Position numbers and translations under genes: made by a program | The notes under the pieces: generated by a model | Told to the model about the DNA's origin: nothing | The model's database searches: none | What the model saw: only the letters and a program-made list of their open reading frames with translations | Origin: Aquila chrysaetos chrysaetos | Taxonomy: Eukaryota; Chordata; Aves; Accipitriformes; Accipitridae | Reading direction: 5' to 3' | Assembly: GCF_900496995.4 (NCBI RefSeq) | Contig: NC_044005.1 | Location: forward strand, 18,171,363 to 18,235,362 | DNA length: 64,000 nucleotides | Shown here: one piece after another, positions 39,401-53,400 of the stretch | How positions within the stretch are numbered: position 1 is the first letter of the stretch | Layout: each line of letters opens with the position of its first letter

Positions 39401-42400
39401 AAGCTGGCTGCTTTGGATAGCAGGAAATATGAATCACTTCATCAGCCTCTGAAAGACAGACATCATAAAAGACATTTATATCCACATTAGGTGCTGTTGT
39501 GTAAGGTATGAATACACCGCAAAGTGAATACAGCATATGGGGACAGTGCTAGGAGGAAAACCCAGGCAATTATCATTTTATCTTCTCTCATAAAGATAAT
39601 GTAAGAGAGTTTTTCTTACTGTGCCTATCAGGCGATTGACTCAATGTGAAGGACAAGTGTTCACCAGTTAAATCCCACTGCCAAAACTGACGTGGCATGT
39701 TTTGCATTCTCAAATGAGGAATTCAGGATTGACTAGACTGTGGGATTATCACCCTTTGGGGTAGCCATAGGACTGAGCTATACAATAGAGCAGTGCAGAA
39801 AAATTGCTTTATTCTGTAATACAGGAAACAGTCAGTTCAAGTCAGCAAACACTGATGCACATGGTATCAAGCTGCATCACTGCACCCATAAGACAGAAAG
39901 AGTTTGGTGGTTGTTAAGTGATTTGATGGTCTTGCCTGGGACTGAAAAAAGAAGTCTGGGCTTAAAAAAATTTAAAAAAAAATGCAAATTTCTGCTTTTG
40001 AAATTAAAATGGATTTAAAAAAAATGACCTTTTACCATCGAAAGGAAAAAACCCAAGTGTTATTCTTCCCCACACCAATATCTTCCCCTAACATTGATGG
40101 CATAATAATTGTTTTCAGAGTTATCCTAACTGCCATATAATTTCACCTGTCAGTATTATTTCTCTGTCAACTTGCAACCACTTATTTACTATGAGTAATG
40201 TGCCAGTACTCAAAAGAAAACGAGCCCATAGTAAGCTATATGAAGCTTTGGCCCTGTAACGGGAGGGGAAAGAGTGAATGGAGCTGTGGGGCTGGGAGCA
40301 TTACGAATGATCCACATAACAAACATCTTGCTTGAACCTTATGGAGTGCTGTTATGCTGGTCCCCTACCATTTAAAGTTACTAAACAGATATAATGGTTA
40401 GCTCATTGTATACAATGAGAGCCCACTACCTGTGATTAAAATTGATGGACTTCAGTAAATTGTTTTTGCAGGACAGGCTTGTGGCGCCAAACAGTACCAC
40501 ACCTGGCATTTTGGAGGCAGAAAGATTTTTCACAAGTTTGTATCTTACTTCATCAGATTTTCCTATGAAAAAGCTAGCTTAACTCCTACCTCAGCAATCC
40601 ACGGAATGAAATGAATGGAAATATTGTCTATGTATTCTTTGCTGGAAAATTCCATGTTAAAAGAGAACAGCCTTCAGGGACTGGAGACAGCTTACTGCCT
40701 GCCTGAATAGACAGAAACTGAGTTCTGGCCCATGACCAACTAGCATCTCTTCCCACACAAACTGCTAACTGGTTTTGGGGCTATGGTATGAAGACAAGGC
40801 AGCAGCTGGGGCAGCTGCCGCACTGGGACATGGTATGAAGCTCAGTGGACTCCATCTTTATGGGTCCCTTCCAACTCAAGATATATTCTATGATCCTCAA
40901 TACGTCAGCAATGATGCACAGGTCATTATCATCCCGGAAAATGTGGATTTCCAATTTAGTTTCTTAAATTAAAATTTCTTTAATTTCTTAAATTAAAATT
41001 CTTCTTTTTAGTGTGACAGTCTAAATGTATGCACCTACAGTTACAAATGTAACTGGATTTTGATTCAAAAAATTCTTGCTTTCCCTGACATTGCTGGTAC
41101 TTTCTGCAACCATGATGGACTTGCTTTTTTTTTTTTTCCCCTTGCCCTGAATCTGGGCCGAGACAGGATCAGTATGAGAATTACATGGGAATCTCCTGTA
41201 CCTGCACCAACAGCAGCAGATTCATGTCTGGTAAGGGTGACTTTAACTTGAGTGCCTGCAGTAATTCCAATATGACACTGCGCGTCAAGTAGAATTTGTC
41301 CCTTTCCTACAACAGAAAAACACAGAATTATGAATGTCCTGAGATTCACTGACACACACCAATAAACCACAAAGATATTTTCATCTATGTTTGAGACTAA
41401 AAAAGTTACAAAAGTGTTCTGGTTTCTCCTGTCTTACAAAAGAGGAGACATTCATCATTTATGTAATTCTACAGACTTGATTGAACAGACATCAGTGAGG
41501 GTGATTCTCATTTGATGTTGTATCAGGCACTATATCCAAGATTTTAATATTTCACATGTGAAATATAGATAGATTTTATAAAACAGTTATAAAGCCCAGG
41601 CAATGCAGTGTAGCTTTCACTACGTAGTTCCATATAAAGGGAAAAGCAGTAAGGATTGACACAGGAGAACAAAACTGGCAACAGTATTTACCATTATTCT
41701 TTCATTAAACCTGCCAGAAATGGTCTACATTTTACCATACTTTTTTGCTGTTGTCATTCCCCTTAAAATAAGGGTGCCTGCACTAAGGCAGCTTGGACAT
41801 CTATTTTCATTCATTAGACCAGCAGTTACTTTTCCATTTACACAATAAAAACCATCTTGGCCATGGCTGCTACAACAGAAACATTTTAAAACATAGTGGA
41901 AAATCAGCCAATGGAGATTACAACACAGAAGCCTAAGAATAGAGTTGTAGAGCTGAGACAGCAAGGAGGTACAAGAGATAAGATGAGCTTGTTACACATC
42001 TTACTTTGACATTCTCTGACTTTAGATGATAAGATAAAAATGTGGAACAAATTTATAACCTGCTACTGACCAGAGCAACTCAAGAATTTTGATCAGCAGG
42101 AAGACCTACATTAAGCTCTCTTTCAAATGACCATCAGAGATGAAATAATGTTGTCTAATAAAGAAAGCATATCCAAAGTGTGCTTAAGATTTAAAGCCTA
42201 GTATCTTCCATCTTGTAAATCACGTGCACTTGCCTGCTCATTTAAGTTAAATGGGTGGAACTTTTTACTCAGTCAGGGCCTCATTTCCTCTGTGACATCT
42301 GTAAAATGGGATAATAATGTTTGCCTCTTCCTCAGAGAACTCTTGTGAGGTTTAGTTAGTTAGGGTCAGTTTGAAGGCCACTTTCAGCTGCACACAGTAG

Positions 42401-45400
42401 CAAGTGCAGCTAAAAGGGAAGGAGTTGGAAGAGATGAATGGCTGGAAGTGAGAGTGAGCTTTGGTTGCAGCAGACCAAGAAGCCAGTCACCAGTGTTCCT
42501 CTTCAGAGAGCTGATGTCACCACATTGTATCTGCGTAGCATACTGCCAAAGCTTACAACAACAGTGTGTATCTCCCCCAGTGCCCACATACCTTTTAATG
42601 AAAACAGATTTTAAATATCAGTCCCTGATTTGGGAGAAGGTGCCAAAACAACAGAATGGTATGTCTTTCATGAACGTTATGAGGCCAAACTGTGAATCAA
42701 GAGACCTTACTTCAAGTTCCTAGTTTGATCTTCAATCACATGGAGCGTGCAGACAGATAACACATTTAGCTGATGGAACGGGCCCCAAACTGCAGCAGTC
42801 CTTGTCTACCTACATTGCTGCAGTCTAGGCAGCTAAACTCATGAGAAGCTAACACTCTAAAGAAAAAAAAAAAAAATTCATTCCCTTATGGGAGCAGCAA
42901 AGACTGGATCAGTTCAGCTGTATTATGAAACCATTACTTGAGGGGACAAGTACTCAAAAGTCACACATCGCACATTCTTGAGCAGTGCTCTGGTAAGAAT
43001 AATACAATATAAGAACATCCAGGAGAGGTCAGACCAGAACAAATGTCCTCAGTAACTCATCTCCAACAAGGCCACAAACAGATGCAAAAGGAAGAATAAA
43101 AATAAGGCAATCATGTATAATTCCCACTACTAGTCTCCTAGCTACCAACTATCTTCAGCTCAGGGAGCTTCTGAGCTGAGTGTGGTTTCTGTATAATTCA
43201 TAACTCTCAGTGGATTTCTCTTCCACGTATGTGTCCATTCATGTCTTGGACCCACGTCAACTTTTAGCACCCACAGTACTTGGCAAGGAGTCACACGCTG
43301 TTGAAGAACCACTTCCCTTTACTTGCTTTGACACTGGTTCCTACAAACTTAGTATGTTCTTGTTCTTGTACTGGAAAGGCATGAAATTACCCATCCCTGT
43401 CTGGGTCACTTGTGACCTTACAGAGCTCTCTCACATTCCCATCAGTTGTTGCTTTTTCAGATTGAAGAGCCCTAACTTAGTTCCTCTGTATGTGGAACTC
43501 ATCCCACTGTTTGATCATTCTTGTTACCGTTACCTGAACTTCCTCCAATTCTACTATATTCTGACTGGGAATGGGGAACCAGAATGGTGCACAATACTCA
43601 AGGTGCAAATAGACCCTGATTACTTGCTAGAATTCACCAGCAACAGTGACCCTTCCCACCATCATATGCCTTCACAGTCCTGAGACACATACAGAATGCA
43701 GTGCCATGCTTAGACAGTTGACAATTACATCCCCCAGAACACTGGACAGGAGTTCGTATCAGTAACCCAGTACAGTAGCCTACACATACTGGAAAAGAAG
43801 TAAAATTCTTTCAAAAGCATTCAGCTATTTTACAGACTAACACCTATGCTACACAGGATATAACTGGGTTATAATAAATTGTTTTGTCAGAACACTGGGA
43901 AGGAAGCATAGGCTTCATGAATCCCAGCTTTCCTTGGCTCTAAGGATAACATAACAGTGAGCTACCTCTTTCTCAAAGAAGTCTCCTATCTCACAGTCTA
44001 AACTCTTAATGTTTGTTAAGGACAAGCAGTGAAGAGACACGAAGCAAAATCAAGCAAAATGTTTTTGATATCTGACCTCTTGCTTCCTGCACTGTAAATC
44101 ACGAGTGATGACACTGGTGTCAATAGCCCAGAGTACCCTTCCTATCGAAGTCTACTTATTCCTATCATTCTGCTGGTGATAAATATGTTTAAACATAGTT
44201 TATACATACTTTAAGAACTTTATATTCTGCCATGGAGCTGTAAATGGGTATTAGCTCCATGAGAACAATGCCCAGGGGAGTCACATGTGTAAACCTGGTA
44301 CCAAAGAGTCAAGAATACAACCCCTTTAGCCTCTGTTAAACCAAATTAACCGTCTTTAATGTCTATGCATCCCTATAAAAAAATGCCTTGCAATCTTCAA
44401 ACTGTGACTTGCCAGAGGTCTATGTGTAGAACATGAAACTACTGAAGTTTGTTTCTAGCAGTATCTCAGGGCCCAAACTTGGTAATAAGAATAGTAAATT
44501 TGGTTCTTTAATGGAGTGGTATGCTATCCTCCAAGTAAGCCAGTATAAAGCAAAATTCTTTATTTTAGCTCTGTTGCTACTACAGTAATTACAAATACTG
44601 AAGATTGGCCACTTCAATATTCTTTAAAAAAATTCAGTAGCGATATCATGTCGTGTCCAAGTCAGTGGCATTCTGCATTTACTTAACAAGGATCAACAGA
44701 ATGCTAGCAAAAGGCTAAGTTTAGGTTCAAGCTTCTGCAGCTGTAAGGGATAAGCAAGCCAGAAAGTGTCCATTTTGGACCTTAAGATACTTGAAAGAAA
44801 AACTAAAGATAAGAAGATTACAATCCACAGAAGAGATGCTACTTTCATGTGAGAGTTCCACAGGCACTGAAAAAATCATATTGCTGACCTGGAACAGGCA
44901 CTCAGACAAGGAAATACCAGATTGATGTAAGTCTTCAGGCTCCAAGACAAGAGAAACCAAGATATTCCTGCCACAGGGTATTAGGAAAATGTTGGAGATA
45001 AAAAAGATTTGGAGTGGCTATACAGCACTGACCTCTACAAAGTGCATGTCAGAGTGGCTTGGTCTTTGAAAAGACAAGAATCCTCCACAGCTTAGCTGAA
45101 AGGTGGTGTTTTGTTCCACCCAGCACATTCAAAGTAGTAAAACAAGTAATTAAATCTAAATAGTTTAAATGTTCACAAATTATACCCCTTCTGGAATTCA
45201 ATTCTACATGGTATTCTACCACAAACAACACTTTTACTTGGCTACAGTTATTTCCACTGTAGAGAAACACAGACATCACAACTGATTTGTTTTTTTCTAA
45301 CAGCAGTCATTAATTTGATATTTCTAATGCAAAACCATGGTAAGCTTTCAGAAATAACAAAGATAATGTAGTGTGGAGTTCCACTAAATTAAGCATTTTG

Positions 45401-47455
45401 TGGCTGTAAATTGCAGGAGACCATTCACTAATGATTCCATTTCTGGGTCACCAGGTTGCGTTAAACTAAATCAAGAAGGAGATTTTACCAAGCACTATAA
45501 TTCAAGCTTCCTTTGTGCAAGTATGTACTTAGTATATTAATAAAACATTGAACCAGGAAGCATGCAAGAAACACATGGGGGTTTTTAATACCATGGTTTT
45601 AATAAAATTTTTGTGAAATAACTGAAACTGCGGAGCATGATGGGAGTGAAATGTTTCCTGTATTTCAAAATCTGCTTTAGCAGGCAGATGTGAAATAGTC
45701 CTATCAGGCCAACAAATGCAAGAGGAACTTCTTTGCTGCAGTTTTAAATGTGGTGGGGTTTTTTGTTTCAATGAAAAAAACCCACTGTTGGGCTTTAAGT
45801 TAACATTTTTCTCACTTTGCCTTGCCCAAAGCCTTAACTATAGGTCTAACTCAAATTACTTCCAAAAGCTGGACGGTTCTTTCTATATTCAGGATTTTTT
45901 TCTTTCATAAACTCTTCTCTTTCAAATGAGACAAAAAAGGTAGTATTTGCTTGCTGTAATTAAACATACTGTTAGTTTCTATTTAATGCTTCAAACCATT
46001 ACATCTGGTAAAAGTTTTTCTTATTTTCTTGTGGTGCAGTTTTTCTGTGAGAGTGTCATTGCTTTTATCATTTCTTCTCCATTGTTTGTCTAGTGATATT
46101 TTAAGCCTTATCAAGACCGAAGCAATGTGTGTTCCAGCTGCACGTTATCAATACAGAAAATTATGTAGCTACTTATGAGAGAATGTTTCCTGAGGATTAA
46201 TTACTGTTTTGACAAACCTATCAAGGATGAAAAACTGTGCACTTAGTGGCTGAAGAAACATTTTTGCTCAGTACCTTAACAATTACATAATGGAGCATGT
46301 GGGGCCTTAGTAAAAGGTTTGATTGGTTTTTGTGGATTTTGTTGATGTTCAACTTCTCACCAGTAGCTACGAAAATGAACTTGAGTAATAACTGAGTGTT
46401 ATTTGTACACCATAGCTTTCATCCAGGAATCTTAAAAACTTTTTAAAGGTGCACACATACTGTTCTCTTTTTATATAGCTTACAACCATGCACGCCAAAG
46501 TGAGATACCTAATACAGAATGAAACAGGATCTAAGCTGGGAAGCTCCTAACTTGGAGTCTTCCACTTTATTTAGCTATCTGTTGTCTCCCCTCACAGCTG
46601 TGCTCTCAAAAGGCACTACCAGGAATAGTTAAGTTTTTACTGCACAAAGTATGTGGCTAAACTTGTGCACTAGGAAAGATATGACTGTACAGACATTAAG
46701 TCATGCATGATTATCAGATATCATCTCTACAAGAGAAAAAAATTTCCAAGTCATGAAATCACACCAAAATACTTTTCCAAGCAACTTTTTCGGCAGGTTC
46801 CCTTTATGCGTGTGTATACTGTGAATGTGAAACTCAGTGTTATTAAAAGGCACTGAATTGTGATCACTACTTGATTAGCCAAACTACATTAAAACTGTTG
46901 ACATGTCTGAAACTTGACACTAATTTCATCTTTATTTACAAACATACTACTTGAGGGAAGTAGGACTTTGTCCTATTTTCAGTTGTCCCTAAAGGAAGAT
47001 ATAGTCTCATTGTTACCTTAGTGAAGGCTCGGTAGCACAAACCACACAGTTCCACCAGGTAGGCCAGAGTGAAGACAGCATTCTGAATTACAAAGCTTAG
47101 CAATTTTGAAAACGGCTCCAGAAGACTCTGCAGTGACATGATTTAGAGAAATCAATAACTGGTTGCTCAGCAAAACAAAAAGCATGCCAAATCTGAAGTG
47201 CCTGAATGGAACAGCATTATTTTTAGCTCAGAGGCTATCTTGCTGGGGTTTACACTGTTTCAGTCAAATGGCTATTCTATTTAGCATTTGCTTTCATGCT
47301 TGTATGAGAAATTAGAAGAAAAAAATTAGAAAATAGTTTCACTTCTGACACAGTGCTTATGAGATATAAGAGATTCTGTAGTGTTTATGCAGGAAAACCT
47401 CCTTGACCTCAGTGGAATTGTACTGCAGAACTTCTAAGGAAGTTCATTACTATCT

Positions 47456-47486
<31 letters not shown>

Positions 47487-50400
47487 GAGGAAGGGGGGGA
47501 AAAAAGAGAACATCAAATCCTTAAGAAGATATACATTCACACCCACACAGGAATGTAATCCCACCCACACTTTACTGTAACCTAGATTCCAAAGCTCTTA
47601 TCATTCTCCAAAGAGTATTGGACTGCACAATTTTATGCTTATATATAATACTTTCCTAGCTAGGGGATAAGAACATGTTCATAGAATAGCACAGGCTGGC
47701 TAAATCTGAGGCAACAGAGTTTTGTCTTCTTGGAACTTACCCTGGTGGCACTAGTGGTAGGTATCTTCAACAAGCAAATCATGATTCTTAAACTAGAATC
47801 TAAAGAACACTGTGAACATATTTGAAGGCAGGAAAGAAAAAAAAAAAAGAAAAGAAAAAAAACCCCAGAGTTAGTACCTTTCTGTGCATGTCTTGCTTTT
47901 AGTGGTAGCAGCTATGAATAAGTTATAGGTGAAGTCTGAAAAATTATCCCTGATGATCTTTACTTACTTTGCCTAAACTGGCTTATTCCTGAACACACAA
48001 TCATACCCCTTCAGTGGTAACATACCACAGCATGGGCCTTGAGATGAGAAAATTTCACTAAAGGGCTAGTTTAGAAAAGTTAACTTTAATACTTTTATGA
48101 CAAAAATTTCTAGAAATATATTTCCACTGTAATAAAAACGGATTGGGGGGGGGGGGGGGGGGGGGAAGAGTGGATTAGCACCATCTACCTCATTTTATAT
48201 TTCTGTGCTTGCCCTGGACTATGACATTTTCCCCCACACCCCAAGACAGGGCTGCAAGTCACACCCCATAACATCAGAATGCACCCTGGCAATAGCTGCT
48301 CCAGATGCCCTTCTGAAGTTGTTCCTCATGGTGTAATTGATTTTTCTTATGAGTAAATTACAGATGTTGCAGCAGTGAATGGGACTTTTCAGGGTCTACA
48401 CATTATCTTGCCTCATCCCTGCTGCAAGCATCTAGAACAGCAGAGTCATTTATGACCCTAGAGGAAGGAACAGGAGATGGAAAGCTCAGGAGCAAGCAAT
48501 TTTTTTACTTGTATCACTAATGATACCTCCCATGAATAAGAGGGAAATCAGAGTAAACACTCCATCTAAATGTTCTGTGAATGGCAGCTATGCAGTTGGA
48601 ACCATTAAGATCCAATTAATTTCTTTTTATTTATTTCAATTAGACAAGATGCAACGGATTGGGGTGGCTAGTATGCAAAGGGAATGGTTATTGCCTGTTT
48701 GGCTTAGTAAGTGCTGCAAGATAGTGCCTCAATTTACCAAAACCTCAAGAGGTTTCAATATCTGACTATTGCATAATAGTGCCAAGGAATTTAATATCAT
48801 TCATGTAATTTGGTGGTGACACCCAATTTAAAAGACAATGTTATGTCACAAAGTTAGATTTTGGATCCCTCAGCTCATATTGAGCAACACTGCTTTGCAC
48901 AGAAGAAATTACCACTGGGCTCATTCACACCATAGGAAATAGCATACGGGCATCAGAATCCCATGTTTACTGGAAAGACTCAGAAAAGTTTTTGCTGTGT
49001 TTACTGAAAAGACATCTGGAAATGTACACACTAGGAGATAAGATCCATCTGTATGTGCTCTGAGCACTCAGAAATCAGAGCCCAAAGCTTCCAGATTCAG
49101 TTTCTGCAACCATATCCTGATTACAGCCAGAACTACAACCTGGTCAGCCAAACACGCTAGGCTCAATTCCCAGTAGTCTCAGTTCTCTCTGCCTGTCTGA
49201 CTGTTGTGTACTTTTAGCAAATTAATTAGGTGGTGGTGCTCTTCTTTAGAGTTTTATTTTGTTTTAACAGTTAAAAACAGATGGATTTTTATTGCGAGAA
49301 TGCTGATTCTCTCAAATGCAGTATTCTAATCTGACAAAGACAGGGCATGGAAAGTGTAAAGGAAAAAAACCAACAAAGAGGTGAAGAGTACTCTGGTCAG
49401 AGTTGTTACTGTTACCCACAGAAAATATAATTAAAGGGACGGATCAGACATGTAATAAGTCCAGTCCTCCGGAAACTTTAGTTGAATCATTAGAAAATAT
49501 TCACAACAACCTGCTCTGATTTCTCATCCACAGCTTTCCCACTGTTTCGGTACATCCTGACCAATGGCAGTATAGGTCATTTCAGATATCCATACATCAT
49601 ACCTTTAGTGGCAAAACACAAGGGAGTTTAGTAAGGAAGGTCTGAAACTGATTACTAATTGTGGTCCAGAGGTTGCTGGGTGAATCCATCGGCAAGGCTT
49701 CCATAAAGGTAGCGATATTTTCCAAGCAGCGTAGCATTGCACCTCCTGCTGGTAAATTCTTTTTGTTGTTTAAACCCTGGGAAACAAAACAAGAACTGTA
49801 ACAAATGTACACATGCAGAAATGGTCCCTTAAACAGTATTTGGAAATGCTGAGGTTAATTTGTTCAGCCCAAATACTACTTACCTCTTCTATAATGGTAA
49901 TGATAAAATGTTGTGTAGGGAATTTGAACTGTGTATGTGACAGTTAAGTCTAGTTCAGTTCCTAAAGTATGGGCCAAAAGATTTTGAGCCAAAATGTTAT
50001 AAGCAGGGTCCTAACTCATAACCTGCTTAGACTGACACGGCAGCAAAAAAAGCAGAACTAAAAGTATTCACCAGTGGATCACCCATGTCTTCCTTCGGAC
50101 AGTTTTAAACAAGATATGTTCATTAATGTTCAGTAGACTATGTATGCTTTTTTGGCTTGTATACTAGGTTCAGGCCCGGAAAGACATGAGCAGTTTTGAA
50201 GTGAGGTCAAAATCTTTGTATGAAGCAACCACCATGTTCTTGGAAGAGCAAGATACATGCAAGTGACTAGCGCTAGTGGGAGGATAAAAGTTACAGTAGA
50301 ACCAAGCCAAGTGCACAGAAGGCAGTCAGGGAAAGGCAGGCAATAAATCTTTGTACTACTTAGAGAAACTGCCATCAGATACAGGGGAGAGGGAGAACTC

Positions 50401-53400
50401 AGATGTATGAGCAGAAATACTCCTGAAAACCAGAAATAGTGCTGGGGGAAGGGATGGCCCGGACTACCAATGTGTAGCACAGCTCCAGGAGCTGGTCAAA
50501 GGGAAAAAAAACCCAACCAAACACCACCACCAAAAAAAACCAACCCCAAAAAACTCAGTGAGAGCTAAACCCAGAAGGAAAATGGTGAGGACAGCCTAAT
50601 CCTGCTTCCAGGGAGGACAAAACAAAAATTCACATTGTTTTTGGTGATGCAAGTCTGAACTCTTAATGAATGAGAAGTGATTCAATATGCCTGGTAATGC
50701 TAATAAAACTAGCACCATTAACAGAGCCGATTGCCAACATACCTCTAACAGCTGGCTCAGAGCAGCAATGGAACTCAGCTCACTGAAGTCCATAAGAGAT
50801 GTGGCCAAGGTCCTTAAAAAACTCCCATCTGAAATTCGAATGACATTTTTGCACTGACTGTCCGCACAGAGGTAACTAAAAGGGTCAGAAATGCACTCAG
50901 GTGCCACACATTACCTTTAATATTGCTCTGGAAGAGCTGGGGGAAGATGCCATTGGGAGCCAGCTGATGGAACACACAACGGAGGAACTGCTTGGCCACA
51001 CCTGCAGCATTTCCAGGGATCATCATGCTGAAATGAAGGGAAGAAAAAGGAAGAAAAAAATTGCATTGCAGATGAAACGCTTCTCAAAGCTGACTACATG
51101 GAGAAAATAAAGATGATCCTATTCTTTTTAATTATGTAAGTGTTCAGTCATGAGTGAGACAGTCAAAAGCAAAACTATCCTGACTTCCCAAAACAGTTCA
51201 GCATATTGATTTTATGACTTCAGCTCAACTATGCAGAGCTGAAAAAGTTACGAACACATACGTAAAGTATTTAAGTCTTAATAAATAGCTGCATTTTTCC
51301 TGATTCTCCACATAGTTTCATTTGTGAGTCATCTGAGTTTGAACTATAATCCTGCTCTCACCTTGTGTATTTCAGTGATACAGGATGATGTTCTTGGCTT
51401 TAGCATAAAACACATGAACAACAGGTAAACACACACATTATAATACTAATTTGCCTCTGGCGGTTTCCTTCAAGAGATTAAGTACTTCCTAATCAGTCAT
51501 ACAATTAATGGTTTCATTTAAAAATCTACAGTATTATCTATTTACTCGTAAACTGCACATCTTAACATGTTTTACAGCTTCTCAAAATTAATTTATCCTA
51601 TTCAGCATCTGATTTACATAATGAGACATCACTACCAGGGGTTCTACATGGCCAACGATGATTCACTTGATTGAATGTATGGAGATAGTTTATCAAGACA
51701 AATATTGAACACAGAACTAGCTAGAAAAAGCTGCACTAAAATTGCAGAAACCAGAAGGCATCTTTAAATTATGCCTGAATCTGAGTTTTTTCAAGTTCAA
51801 TACATATGAATATGGGCTCCTGTTCATCTTCAGAACACATGAGATATTTGAAACAAGTGGGAAAAGGACAGGTTTTTCCTCTTACTCACAAACCTTAAAT
51901 AAATTTTTTAAAAGTTAAATTTAGTTTCTTTCAGGGCCAGGGAGGATGATGCTTTAATTGTTTCATTTTGGCCAAGGTATCCTTTGCTACCATACCTTTC
52001 TGCTTGATTAGAAAAACTGGTACTTGATGCCAACCTGGAATAAAAATAAAAAAATAAGTGAAGCTTATATGCTTTTTTTGTGTTTCATTTTTAAGTAAGC
52101 CAATAAAGTACCACTTTTTTAAAATAATAAACATGAATTTTAGAGAACATTTAAAATGTCACCAGAAAGGTCTTCTGAAGAACACATAAATTCAGTCAAC
52201 TCATGTTTCCACAACATATAAACTCTATTCAGTCTTGAAGTCTCGCAAATACTTAACAGCTCTAAAGACAAATCTACTTGCCTCCCTGTACTAGCGTGAA
52301 GATAATGAAGTAAAGCTATTGCCTTACATGCACATCACGGATAATTACTAACTTAAGAGGGACTTGGAGAAAAAAACGTTTGCCAGAAGCTGCCTACTGA
52401 CTGAATTGTTTCTGATTAACACAGTAACACAGACTAAGCCAAAATTCTCTGCTTGGCAGTCTGAAGTGAGGCTTCTAGTTCCAGATTTTGGCACCTAAAT
52501 AACTGGCCTAATTTCAGAAACACTAAGTACCTACAAGCTCTTACAAAGTCAGATGAGAAACACTGGGTTCTCAAAAATCAGGTCATTTATTTTAGTACCT
52601 AAATGTAAACTTTAAAGCCAAATATAGGCATTCAGTGATGAAAATACTGAACACAATCTTAAAGCAAAACCATGCACTTCAATATCCAGGACATTTAAAT
52701 AAATAAAATCAGGGCTTATAATATCAAAGCAACACACCTTTATACTAAAAGTCACTAAGAAGCAATTATAAAGATGTACACTGGAAGCATCTCTTACATA
52801 CAAAATACCATGCAATTTTTACTGTCATCTGCTGTGCATCAGTATTTCAGCTGGTGTAAGCTGATATGTCTAAACAGAAAGTTCATAGAGCTATGCTAAT
52901 TTACATCTGCTCATGATCTGGCCTTCAATGTTTATCTTTGATGCATGATCCTTCTAGGCTGGATTTAGCTGTTGCTCAATCCTCTGTCGGCCTCTGTTCT
53001 GAAGACAGTTTCCTCTTTAATCACCACTGCAAAATCCAAAAAGGACCCTAAGGCAGCTCAATCAAATGCATCATTGTAAACCAAAATGGATGGCGATTTT
53101 CATTAATGATGCTTGACAAGCTGGGGACACAGCATACTTTCAACAGTGCAATAATCTCAGGCCTGATGGTGCAGGGGATTGAAGATTATATTCTCCTCAA
53201 TTGCCCCAGCATAAATCAGAAAAATTCATTAGAGTCCCTGACTCCACTGTTGTTAAGAGGAGTCCCCACTAAAATACAACATATTAATTCTGGTATGCAA
53301 AGCTAACTCTGGGTAAAACAGGTCTGAAGCTACCTTCAAGCAATATAGACCTTGATTCTGGAATAACTGTAGCATCTGCTTACATTAAAGCACATGAGGA

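Larger units (their letters stand above)
35904..41201 (-). other. UNC79 intron between exons 11 and 12 (5298 bp)
   Basis: Phase 0 intron. It contains a CR1 tail at 40845-40899, a duplicated tttcttaaattaaaatt pair (40960-40976 and 40984-41000), and a weak old-repeat match near 38385-38420 (acattagctgaaggtccag). The rest is AT-rich unique sequence. Confidence 0.8.
41307..47016 (-). other. UNC79 intron between exons 10 and 11 (5710 bp)
   Basis: Phase 0 intron. It holds a MIR-like relic (42270-42362) and an ancient CR1-type LINE relic (about 42990-43690). Other ORFs, such as 44727-44960 and 45529-45771, are treated as chance. Confidence 0.85.

Noticed and set aside
41065-41370. 101-codon minus-strand ORF (contains [20 protein letters not shown])
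   Set aside because: It is the wrong frame over UNC79 exon 11. The true frame reads [19 protein letters not shown] with correct splice sites.
43210-43683. 157-codon plus-strand ORF as a gene
   Set aside because: It lies inside an ancient CR1-type LINE relic read on the opposite strand, and the peptide has no domain or family resemblance.
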